In this document: positions 1 to 5,021 of the stretch, piece after piece | Numbering within the stretch: position 1 is the stretch's first letter | Layout of the letters: each line of letters starts with the position of its first letter | The notes under the pieces: model-generated | Told to the model about the DNA's origin: nothing | Databases searched by the model: none | The model's input: only the letters and a program-made list of their open reading frames with translations | Made by a program: the position numbers and the translations under genes | Assembly: GCA_018814245.1 (NCBI GenBank) | Contig: JAHIZN010000199.1 | Coordinates: forward strand, 1-13,993 | DNA: 13,993 nucleotides | DNA from: a bacterium | GTDB lineage: Bacteria; UBA9089; CG2-30-40-21 | Reading direction: 5' to 3'

Positions 1-174
1 AGGGAGATAGGGAGATTTTAAGGACACCACCAATATTTACACCCTTTGTGGTTCTTTCTCTGCCAGAGGTGCTGCCTCTTCTCGTTGTAATAGCTGCTGA
101 CTAACAAGGCTTGATGCAATTATCAACAACCGCACAGGCTACAAAGATTCCCGCACACAACAATCGATCACATC

Positions 175-230
175 GTAGCTGCAGGGCTTGTCCCTGCCTA
201 ATAATCGACCACAAGGGTCGCAGCTACAAG
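175..230 (+). repeat. Folded (three-way-junction) repeat, copy in leader
   Basis: A 56-bp element closed by an outer stem (GTAGCTG at 175-181 with CAGCTAC at 221-227). Inside it are two hairpins: GCAGGG/CCCTGC (181-186/192-197) and CGACC/GGTCG (206-210/216-220). The same core appears in opposite orientation at 8820-8874 and 8902-8956, with a diverged copy at about 8736-8790. All of this is visible directly; the function is unknown. Confidence 0.85.
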
Positions 231-256
231 TGTGTTCATAAATAATTGCAGTTACA

Positions 257-290
257 GGATACTATGGGTGCTCCCTTCTTGTGGGTATCC
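257..290. repeat. Stem element related to 8726-8759
   Basis: Outer stem GGATAC (257-262) / GTATCC (285-290) surrounds a small GGG-tgct-CCC hairpin and a TTGTGG motif. The interior resembles that at 8726-8759, where the outer stem has a quite different but again complementary sequence. This suggests that the fold, rather than the stem sequence, is conserved. Confidence 0.5.
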
Positions 291-417
291 GATTTCTGCA
301 CAGGTTAAAAAACTTGAACATCGAGTGTAAGTTTTTCTTGTTATAAAAACATGATTCGAGTGTAGCATATAAGATATTAAATGTCAAGAGGAAAATTAGC
401 ACTCTCAAAATTACAAC

Positions 418-446
418 TTGACAAACATGGAAAAATATGTTATCCT
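418..446 (+). promoter_or_regulatory. Sigma70-type promoter of the Flp pilin gene
   Basis: TTGACA at 418-423, a 17-bp spacer, then TATCCT at 441-446 preceded by TGT, which forms an extended -10. It lies 84 bp upstream of the pilin start and has no competing gene. The design matches the rplM promoter in this window. Confidence 0.75.
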
Positions 447-530
447 GTTTTCTTGTAAAGGCACAAATTTTATGGTTGCTGCATCATAAGTGCTTACATG
501 AAAAAAATATTCAATATGGAGGTAAAATTG

Positions 531-758
531 ATGGAATGTCATAATAAGCATGAACGGGGTCAGGGTCTGGTTGAATATGGCTTAATTATTGGCTTGATTG
601 CGGTTATAATTGTCGCTATATTTGTTGCTCTCGGACCGCAGATTAAGGCTATCTTTCAGGGAAAGTCAGCCACAAAGGTGGAACAAACAACCGAGGGTAC
701 TGAAACTACAACAGGAACAGCTACACAATCAGTAACTGGTACAACTACTGCTAAGTAA
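531..758 (+). CDS. Flp-type (class IVb) pilin
   Basis: Small 75-residue prepilin of the Flp/Fap family, the subunit of Tad-type adhesive pili. The start at 531 is chosen because GGAGG (518-522) stands 8 bases upstream; an in-frame ATG at 498 lacks such a site. Residues 1-10 form a short basic leader ending in RG. The predicted prepilin-peptidase cut after G10 would give a mature protein starting QGLVEYGLIIG, with Glu at position 5 followed by Tyr, as the family requires. A hydrophobic helix runs over about residues 13-36. The tail, from about residue 45, is unusually rich in Thr and could be a surface-exposed or modified region. No tad/cpa assembly genes are in the window, so the secretion machinery must be elsewhere. 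It stands alone between its own promoter and a convergent gene pair. Confidence 0.88.
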   Translation: MECHNKHERGQGLVEYGLIIGLIAVIIVAIFVALGPQIKAIFQGKSATKVEQTTEGTETTTGTATQSVTGTTTAK

Positions 759-868
759 TGCCACTTGTCTGCGTAACCTGCTTGAATGATACTGCTCACA
801 GTCAGTCAGACACCTGCCTGCCGCGTCCTATCGGGGGTAGACAGAAAGGTGTTTTTCTCTTGTCCCTG

Positions 869-926
869 CCTGTCTGTGCGTTGCCTGACTGCGAGCGTTC
901 TCGTTCAGGCAGGCACGCAAGACAGG
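869..926. repeat. Long imperfect hairpin between convergent genes
   Basis: Within the 759-1002 spacer, an imperfect palindrome pairs 869-888 with 905-926: CCTGTCT with AGACAGG at the outside, TGCGT/ACGCA and TGCCTGA/TCAGGCA inside, and a CGAG/CTCG tip. It separates the pilin gene from the minus-strand sugar kinase gene. It may act as a bidirectional transcript end, but no T-tract follows on either strand. Open frames across 758-1006 have no homology that I recognise and no ribosome binding site. Confidence 0.5.
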
Positions 927-1002
927 TCTGGAAACTGTTTGAGGCAGGCAGCAGTGTTTCTCATGTCAACTCACTGAGGGATTACAGCCTGTCAACTGGT
1001 TT

Positions 1003-1947
1003 CTAAATCAAAAGGCTTGCCCCTATCAATCCTGCATCATTTCCAAGTCTGGCTAATTCTATCCTCAGGTTAGCCCTTGCCTGTGAAAGTGCCCTGTTTT
1101 GAACAGTATTCTTTATTATTTTCAAGAGATGATGTCCTGCTACTTCCATGACACCACCACCCAGGATAATTACCTCTGGATTAAGGATATTGGCAAGGTT
1201 TGCTACGCCTATGCCAAGATATTTGCCTGCTCTGTTCAATTCCTTATGGCTAAGATTATCACCCATATCAGCTGCCTTAGCTGCAATTTCTACTGTAATC
1301 TTATTTAGATCATCATCTACTATCTTCAGGATAGATGTTTGTGTTCCAGCAATAATTTTGTCCCTTATTTGATGAATAATTGCTGGTCCGGCAGCTAATG
1401 CTTCCAGACATCCCTTATTTCCACAACCACATACCGGTCCTTTTTCCTTTATGGTCATATGCCCTATTTCACCACCAGCAAAACCAGCTCCCTGCATCAA
1501 CTTACCACTAATAATTATCCCGCCGCCAATCCCGGTACCAACGGTTATCCAGATAAGACTGTTTGCCCCTGAGCCTGCCCCAAACTTAGCCTCAGCCAAT
1601 GCCCCACAATTGGCATCATTTTCTATCTCTACAGGCAGTTTGTATCTTTCATGGATAAGCCGTCTTAGCTCTACATCTTTCCACCCCATGTTCGGGGCAA
1701 AGATAACAATACCATTCTTAACATCCACCTGTCCTGGCGCCCCAATCCCAATTCCACGGATAGAGGCTTTGCTGTCTGCTGCTACCAATTCAATTGCATC
1801 ATATATCCTCTGCACAACTGCATCCAAGCCTTCATGAGCCTTGGTGTAAATGCGTGTTTTCTTAAGTATCTTACCAGAAGAATCTATTATGCCGGCATCT
1901 ATCTTTGTTCCCCCAATATCAATCCCGATTACTAATTTTTGCTCCAT
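1003..1947 (-). CDS. ROK-family glucokinase-like sugar kinase
   Basis: Cytoplasmic ATP-dependent kinase of the ROK family, most likely phosphorylating glucose or a related hexose at position 6. Its 314 residues are a normal length. The N-terminal phosphate-binding motif DIGGTK is at residues 10-15. ENDANCGALAEAKFGAG carries the catalytic Asp, and VGTGIGGG forms the second ATP-binding loop. The ROK signature follows: GGEIGHM, then the zinc ligands in the CGCGNKGCLE stretch. AAAGGAG (1955-1961) sits 7 bases before the ATG, inside the end of the upstream gene. The two genes overlap by one base (TAATG), which predicts translational coupling with the folate gene. Substrate specificity cannot be read from the sequence; N-acetylmannosamine or N-acetylglucosamine kinase and fructokinase remain possible. 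Confidence 0.9.
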   Translation of the reverse strand: MEQKLVIGIDIGGTKIDAGIIDSSGKILKKTRIYTKAHEGLDAVVQRIYDAIELVAADSKASIRGIGIGAPGQVDVKNGIVIFAPNMGWKDVELRRLIHERYKLPVEIENDANCGALAEAKFGAGSGANSLIWITVGTGIGGGIIISGKLMQGAGFAGGEIGHMTIKEKGPVCGCGNKGCLEALAAGPAIIHQIRDKIIAGTQTSILKIVDDDLNKITVEIAAKAADMGDNLSHKELNRAGKYLGIGVANLANILNPEVIILGGGVMEVAGHHLLKIIKNTVQNRALSQARANLRIELARLGNDAGLIGASLLI

Positions 1948-2546
1948 TATGCAACTCCTTTAATTCTTATTATCCTTTCCTCAGTAATAATCATTCCCAC
2001 AGCCATATCATGCCTTTCAATCGGAACAGCATCTATGAGTTGACACTCAAAGCATACGCCAACAAGGCATACATTCAGGGCGGGTTTAGAACCCTCCCCT
2101 ACGATTGATTCAATCATCCGATCGTAATATCCACCGCCATACCCTATTCTGTAGCCTTGCAGGTCAAAGGCTGCCCCCGGAACAATGATCATCTCTACCT
2201 CATCAAGTGCAACAAATCTTTGGTAAATTTCTATAGGTTCCATGATACCGTATGCTCCCGGAGCAAGCTCAATATCAAAATCATGCAGCTCTGAAGCAAA
2301 CAGCCTTTTATTTTCAGTATCAGTAACAGGCACCAGAACCCTTTTGCCCTGTTTGATAGCCTGCCTGATCATACCCTCTGTTTGCACCTCACTTCTGGCA
2401 GCAACATAAAACAAGATGTTTGATGATTTGTGAAATTCCTCAAGATCAAAGAGCCTTTTTGCAATCAATTCACTCTTCAGGCATCTTTCCTCAGGACTTA
2501 ATGTATTTCGTATAGATAGAATAGAGGCTCTTAAATGTTTTTTCAT
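1947..2546 (-). CDS. 5-formyltetrahydrofolate cyclo-ligase (MTHFS)
   Basis: ATP-dependent enzyme that converts 5-formyltetrahydrofolate to 5,10-methenyltetrahydrofolate in one-carbon metabolism. It has 199 residues. The diagnostic C-terminal motif is clear: IVPGAAFD, then GYRIGYGGGYYDR, which is the nucleotide/folate loop, and later PIERHDMAVGMIITEE. The N-terminus (MKKHLRASILSIRNTLSPEER) is family-like. Between YYDR and the VCFECQ strand sits an extra stretch, about VGEGSKPALN, encoded by a hairpin repeat (2078-2102) that resembles the one after rpsI; it has been absorbed in frame. No Shine-Dalgarno sequence precedes the ATG. A TATAAT-like string abuts it at 2548-2553, so either the start or the promoter call is uncertain. 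It is the first gene of a two-gene unit with the ROK kinase. Confidence 0.93.
   Translation of the reverse strand: MKKHLRASILSIRNTLSPEERCLKSELIAKRLFDLEEFHKSSNILFYVAARSEVQTEGMIRQAIKQGKRVLVPVTDTENKRLFASELHDFDIELAPGAYGIMEPIEIYQRFVALDEVEMIIVPGAAFDLQGYRIGYGGGYYDRMIESIVGEGSKPALNVCLVGVCFECQLIDAVPIERHDMAVGMIITEERIIRIKGVA
2078..2102. repeat. Hairpin repeat inside the MTHFS gene
   Basis: GGG-CGGGTT / AACCC-TCCC imperfect hairpin with a TAG loop on the plus strand, followed by CTAC. Read on the minus strand it encodes roughly VGEGSKPAL in the cyclo-ligase. Its sequence and fold resemble the hairpin at 3756-3788 after rpsI. Confidence 0.6.
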
Positions 2547-2562
2547 GATTATATGTCCGATA

Positions 2563-2751
2563 GCTTATCAGGGCAGACACACCTCGAATCTCGAATCTCG
2601 AATTGCGAATCTGAAGAAATCCTGCTGATTGCTTATCAGGGCAGACACATAGGTCTGCCCCTACATGTCTCCTGTCTTCTCTGAATTCTGAATTCTGAAT
2701 TCTGACTCCTGACTCCTGCTTATCAGGGCAGACACATAGGTCTGCCCCTAC
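2563..2751 (-). repeat. Composite array of 34-bp hairpin repeats and heptamers
   Basis: Two complete 34-bp units (2631-2664 and 2718-2751, identical to each other) and one 3'-truncated unit starting at 2563. Each complete unit contains an 8-bp stem, GGGCAGAC/GTCTGCCC. Between them lie heptamer arrays: TCGAATC-type at about 2584-2610, and GAATTCT plus ACTCCTG types at 2682-2717. The segment is nearly the reverse complement of 6987-7146 inside leuS, including the heptamer tract and the truncated middle unit. Related DNA is therefore intergenic here and coding there. Confidence 0.9.
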
Positions 2752-2821
2752 CATATTATACCAGAATTCTACTAATTGTCAATGATATTTATAAATTTTA
2801 ACCATTTTTGTGATAATTTCC

Positions 2822-2850
2822 TTGACACAAAAGTTAAATTATGTTATTAT
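2822..2850 (+). promoter_or_regulatory. Promoter of rplM-rpsI
   Basis: TTGACA (2822-2827), a 17-bp spacer, TATTAT (2845-2850) with an upstream TG (extended -10). It lies 36 bp before the rplM start codon. It is a near-consensus sigma70 promoter, as expected for ribosomal protein genes. Confidence 0.8.
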
Positions 2851-2886
2851 TATAAATTCAAAGATGATTATCTTAAAGGAGGAAAG

Positions 2887-3321
2887 ATGAAGACATATAT
2901 GGCAAAGACAGGTGAGGTACAAGGGAAATGGTACCTGGTTGATGCTACAAATCTTGCATTAGGAAGATTAGCAAGCTGTGTAGCAAAGATTCTTAGGGGG
3001 AAAAATAATCCTTTGTTTACTCCACATGTTGATACCGGTGATTCAGTAATCGTTATTAATGCAGGTAGAATACTGCTCACAGGTAAGAAAAAGCAGCAAA
3101 AGTTTTATTATCGGCACACCGGGTATCTGGGCGGATTAAAGTCTACCCGTTACGATAAACTCTTGGCAACTGATGCTGAAAAAGTAATTACGCTTGCAGT
3201 AAAAAGAATGATTCCTGATACTGTTCTTGGTCGGGCAATGTTCAGAAAATTAAAGGTTTATGCCGGGGGCGAGCATCCCCATGAAGCCCAAAAACCAGAA
3301 CCATTAAAGTTGAAGCTGTAA
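2887..3321 (+). CDS. rplM: Large ribosomal subunit protein uL13
   Basis: Ribosomal protein L13, an early-assembly 23S rRNA-binding protein of the 50S subunit. The start at 2887 is fixed by AAAGGAGG (2876-2883) and by the promoter just upstream. The resulting 144 residues match the usual length. The family pattern is present throughout: WYLVDATNLALGRLAS near the N-terminus, INAGRILLTGKKKQQKFYY with the HTGYLGG segment in the middle, and RMIPDTVLGRAMFRKLKVYAGGEHPHEAQKP at the end. The stop codon TAA merges with the Shine-Dalgarno sequence of rpsI, which begins 15 bases later. The two genes are almost certainly cotranscribed, the conserved L13-S9 order. Confidence 0.98.
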   Translation: MKTYMAKTGEVQGKWYLVDATNLALGRLASCVAKILRGKNNPLFTPHVDTGDSVIVINAGRILLTGKKKQQKFYYRHTGYLGGLKSTRYDKLLATDAEKVITLAVKRMIPDTVLGRAMFRKLKVYAGGEHPHEAQKPEPLKLKL

Positions 3322-3336
3322 AGGAGGATTGTTAGG

Positions 3337-3735
3337 GTGGTAGGAAATCAATATTATGGAACAGGTCGTCGAAAAAGAGCAATTGCCAGAGTAAGATTAG
3401 TTGCAGGAACTGGAAAAATAATAATTAATGATCTGGAAATAGGTGAATATCTGGGCGGTTTGATGGATACCCAATTACCTGTTGTTCAGCAACCATTAGT
3501 TGCTACCTCAACCATTGGCAAATATGATGTGCTTATCAAGGTAGGCGGTGGAGGAAAGATAGGACAGGTTGGTGCTATTCGTCATGGAATTGCCAGAGCA
3601 TTATTAGAGTCCAATTTAGAATTTAAGCCTGTATTACGCAGGGGTGGATTTTTGACCAGGGATCCGCGAGAACATGAACGAAAGAAATATGGTCTTTATG
3701 GCAGAAGGCGTCGTTTCCAGTATTCTAAGAGATAA
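3337..3735 (+). CDS. rpsI: Small ribosomal subunit protein uS9
   Basis: Ribosomal protein S9 of the 30S subunit; its C-terminal tail reaches the P-site tRNA. It has 132 residues and starts with GTG, supported by AAGGAGG (3321-3327) with a 9-base spacing. [14 protein letters not shown] marks the N-terminus, and [20 protein letters not shown] the central loop. The basic tail ends [11 protein letters not shown], with the invariant terminal Lys-Arg. It is the second gene of the L13-S9 operon. A strong hairpin lies 21 bases after the stop. Confidence 0.98.
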   Translation: MVGNQYYGTGRRKRAIARVRLVAGTGKIIINDLEIGEYLGGLMDTQLPVVQQPLVATSTIGKYDVLIKVGGGGKIGQVGAIRHGIARALLESNLEFKPVLRRGGFLTRDPREHERKKYGLYGRRRRFQYSKR

Positions 3736-3755
3736 TTGAATTCACGCTTCAAGGC

Positions 3756-3788
3756 TTGCAGGGGCGGGTTTCAAACTTGTCCCTGCAA
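3756..3788 (+). terminator. Strong hairpin after rpsI (possible terminator)
   Basis: Sixteen-base arms meet around a single C. The arms pair fully in RNA if G-U pairs are allowed: TTGCAGGG with CCCTGCAA at the base, and GTTT/AAAC at the tip. There is no T-run after it, so it may be a transcript-end stabiliser or simply a member of the dispersed hairpin repeats (compare 2078-2102). The rest of 3789-4024 is A/T-rich, with two loosely similar blocks at about 3869-3900 and 3903-3950. Confidence 0.45.
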
Positions 3789-3985
3789 CCACAGAAAGTC
3801 AGAGTGCTGTGATTGTGCGGTGGGATGTTGCAGTTATATAATATTAATGCATCATAACCAAGTCGCATTCAAATATTAACTGCGTTGGCTTTGTCGTTTT
3901 TCTCAAATATTATTATGTATACCTGCGTCATTGTTGCCTTGTTAGAATTACAAGAGAGTGTAAGAGGGGGGGCGTCACTGACATT

Positions 3986-4002
3986 AGCGTTATATCAGCG
4001 TT
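3986..4002. promoter_or_regulatory. Possible operator of the toxin-antitoxin pair
   Basis: AGCGTT occurs twice (3986-3991 and 3997-4002) with an 11-base period, about one helical turn, just upstream of the PIN gene. Such spaced repeats are typical binding sites for autoregulating antitoxins. This is an inference from position only. Confidence 0.25.
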
Positions 4003-4024
4003 AAAATCAATATTGGAGAAAGAT

Positions 4025-4621
4025 ATGAAGCCAAAGGTTTACATGGAAACATCAATTCTCAGCTACCTGACCGCACACCCCAGCAATGATATCCGAGTGA
4101 TCGCAAACCAGAACATAACTATCGACAGGCCGTTACGGAATGAGAATTCGGCACGAGAAGCATACAGCATGTTGTGCTAATCGTATCACTATGCACTATA
4201 TATGGTATGGTGTTGCCGCTGATTTTCAGTTCCGTAACAGCCTGTCGAATGGTGGGAAACTCGTCGATCCAGTTTTGAATTATTTATCTCGGAGTTTGTC
4301 ATCGCTGAAGCGAGCCTTGGCAACCCAGAAGCAGCCAAGAAACGACTCGAAGTAATTGCAGAAATACCAGAGCTTTTAACTACCGATGAGGTAAGGGTTC
4401 TTGCCAAAGCTTTAATTTCCGAGGGACCAATTCCAACAAAAGCCGAAGTTGATGCCTTGCATATTGCTGTGGCTGCCGTGAACGGTGTTGAATATTTACT
4501 CACATGGAATTGTACGCATATTGCAAATGCCGTCATGAGGCCAAAAATAGAAGAAATCTGTCGTCAACAAGGCGTTGAACCGCCTATAATTTGCACGACT
4601 CAAGAGTTAATGGAGGATTAA
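4025..4621 (+). pseudogene. PIN-domain (VapC-like) toxin gene disrupted by a MITE
   Basis: Remnant of a PIN-domain ribonuclease gene of the type II toxin-antitoxin class. The start is set by GGAG (4015-4018) 6 bases before the ATG. Residues 1-32 (MKPKVYMETSILSYLTAHPS and onward) are intact, with the first acidic residue Glu8. Translation then enters a 119-bp insertion and stops at 4178-4180 after 51 codons; two more in-frame stops follow at 4220 and 4235. Beyond the insertion the same frame resumes as EWWETRRSSFELFISEFV and continues through EVDALHIAVAAVNGVEYLL and TWNCTHIAN to CTTQELMED. Removing the insertion plus one TCGA copy (123 bp) joins NITI to EWW and gives a normal 157-residue protein. 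The rest of the gene has not decayed, so the insertion is probably recent. The partner gene starts 4 bases after the stop. Confidence 0.9.
4122..4248. mobile_element. 119-bp MITE with TCGA target duplication
   Basis: Insertion at 4126-4244 bounded by 15-bp terminal inverted repeats, CAGGCCGTTACGGAA and its complement at 4230-4244, with one mismatch. It is flanked by TCGA at 4122-4125 and 4245-4248. Because TCGA is palindromic it could be either a 4-bp target duplication or part of the repeat; restoration of the toxin reading frame when one copy is removed favours duplication. Imperfect pairing continues inward (TGAGAATT..CGGCA with its counterpart near 4211-4228). It encodes nothing, so a transposase elsewhere must move it. 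The parent IS family is not identified. Confidence 0.85.
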
Positions 4622-4625
4622 ATCA

Positions 4626-4832
4626 ATGTGGAAAGATCCTATCGTAGAAGAAACAAGGGAACTTCGTGAGCAGTATGCGAGTAAACACAATCATGATATT
4701 GATGTTATTTTTGAAGATATCAAACAGCGTCAATCTAAATTGGATAAAAAATGGGTGTCATTCCCGCCACGCAAGATGTCTAATACGCCAACAGCAGATA
4801 AGCTAAAAAGAAGGATCAGGATCAAACCTTGA
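4626..4832 (+). CDS. Putative antitoxin partner of the PIN toxin
   Basis: Small 68-residue protein beginning MWKDPIVEETRELREQYASK, a form I recognise as regularly sitting directly downstream of PIN genes of this type. GGAGG (4612-4616) precedes the ATG by 9 bases, and only 4 bases separate it from the toxin stop, so it was cotranslated with the toxin. The N-terminal half is predicted helical and charged; the C-terminus is basic (KLKRRIRIKP), compatible with toxin or nucleic acid contact. No classical DNA-binding fold is obvious in it. With the toxin broken, this is an orphan antitoxin that has kept its frame. The antitoxin role is inferred from context and from the toxin-first order of this family; no experiment is known to me. 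Confidence 0.65.
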   Translation: MWKDPIVEETRELREQYASKHNHDIDVIFEDIKQRQSKLDKKWVSFPPRKMSNTPTADKLKRRIRIKP

Positions 4833-4842
4833 ATGAGGAATT

Positions 4843-4856
4843 TAACAGCCTGTCGA
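4843..4856. repeat. Second copy of the MITE end
   Basis: A 14-base match (TAACAGCCTGTCGA) to the right end plus TCGA of the MITE at 4235-4248, in the same orientation, just after the antitoxin stop. No matching left end is visible beside it, so it is a fragment or a former insertion site. Confidence 0.45.
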
Positions 4857-4953
4857 GCAGCAGCATAGCAGAGAGTTGATTCTGAAGCAACCCCTACTTC
4901 TACATATGGCAATGTGTGTAATAGCCTGCCCAATTATAGATTCGAACCGTTAT

Positions 4954-4990
4954 AACCACGGAGAGACGGATATGCTGTTCCTCCGTGGTT
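4954..4990 (+). promoter_or_regulatory. Perfect 10-bp hairpin just upstream of leuS
   Basis: AACCACGGAG (4954-4963) and CTCCGTGGTT (4981-4990) form a perfect 10-bp stem with a 17-base loop, ending 31 bases before the preferred leuS start. It could attenuate or end upstream transcription. I found no T-box sequence or specifier loop, so it is not an evident T-box riboswitch. Confidence 0.45.
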
Positions 4991-5021
4991 TGTTTATGTA
5001 ATGGTAAATATGAGGAAAAAA

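Larger units (their letters stand above)
1..530. other. Gene-free leader with dispersed repeats
   Basis: I see no convincing coding sequence in the first 530 bases. The stretch holds pieces that recur elsewhere in the window. Bases 35-62 match 12479-12506 with few differences, and 126-138 matches 12546-12558. A cloverleaf-like element lies at 175-230, and a second stem element lies at 257-290. A 9-base direct repeat (TCGAGTGTA) occurs at 321-329 and 356-364. The 3' end carries the promoter of the pilin gene. Confidence 0.6.
2547..2886. other. Repeat-filled spacer between folate and ribosomal genes
   Basis: About 340 bases without a gene. Bases 2563-2751 hold a compound repeat array (described separately). 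The remaining 3' part carries the rplM promoter and an A/T-rich leader. An upstream in-frame ATG at 2776 could extend the L13 frame, but it lies before the promoter and lacks homology to L13. Confidence 0.7.

Noticed and set aside
758..1006. Open frames of 82 and 63 codons after the pilin gene
   Set aside because: They start without a ribosome binding site, run through hairpin-rich repeat sequence and resemble no protein; the first merely overlaps the last base of the pilin stop.
2548..2553. TATAAT next to the MTHFS start as its promoter
   Set aside because: It would place the transcription start inside the gene, and no -35 element is found at a proper distance.
2776..2886. N-terminal extension of L13 from an ATG at 2776
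   Set aside because: The ATG lies upstream of the promoter, and the extension has no similarity to L13; the 2887 start has a strong ribosome site and gives the normal length.
4144..4156. AATTCGGCACGAG, identical to a commonly used cDNA-library EcoRI adaptor, suggesting contamination
   Set aside because: It lies within the 119-bp MITE, is flanked on both sides by element sequence, and the start of the string (AATT..CGGCA) takes part in the imperfect pairing with the right half (about 4211-4228). A chance match inside a native element is the better explanation, though checking other copies would settle it.
4941..4960. GGTTCGAATC on the minus strand, like a tRNA T-arm
   Set aside because: The bases around it do not form a five-base T-stem, and no acceptor, D or anticodon arm can be drawn nearby.
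5001..5021. ATG at 5001 or 5010 as the leuS start
   Set aside because: There is no ribosome binding site for either, and homologous proteins begin at the KYNF segment served by GTG 5022; the difference is only 4-7 residues.
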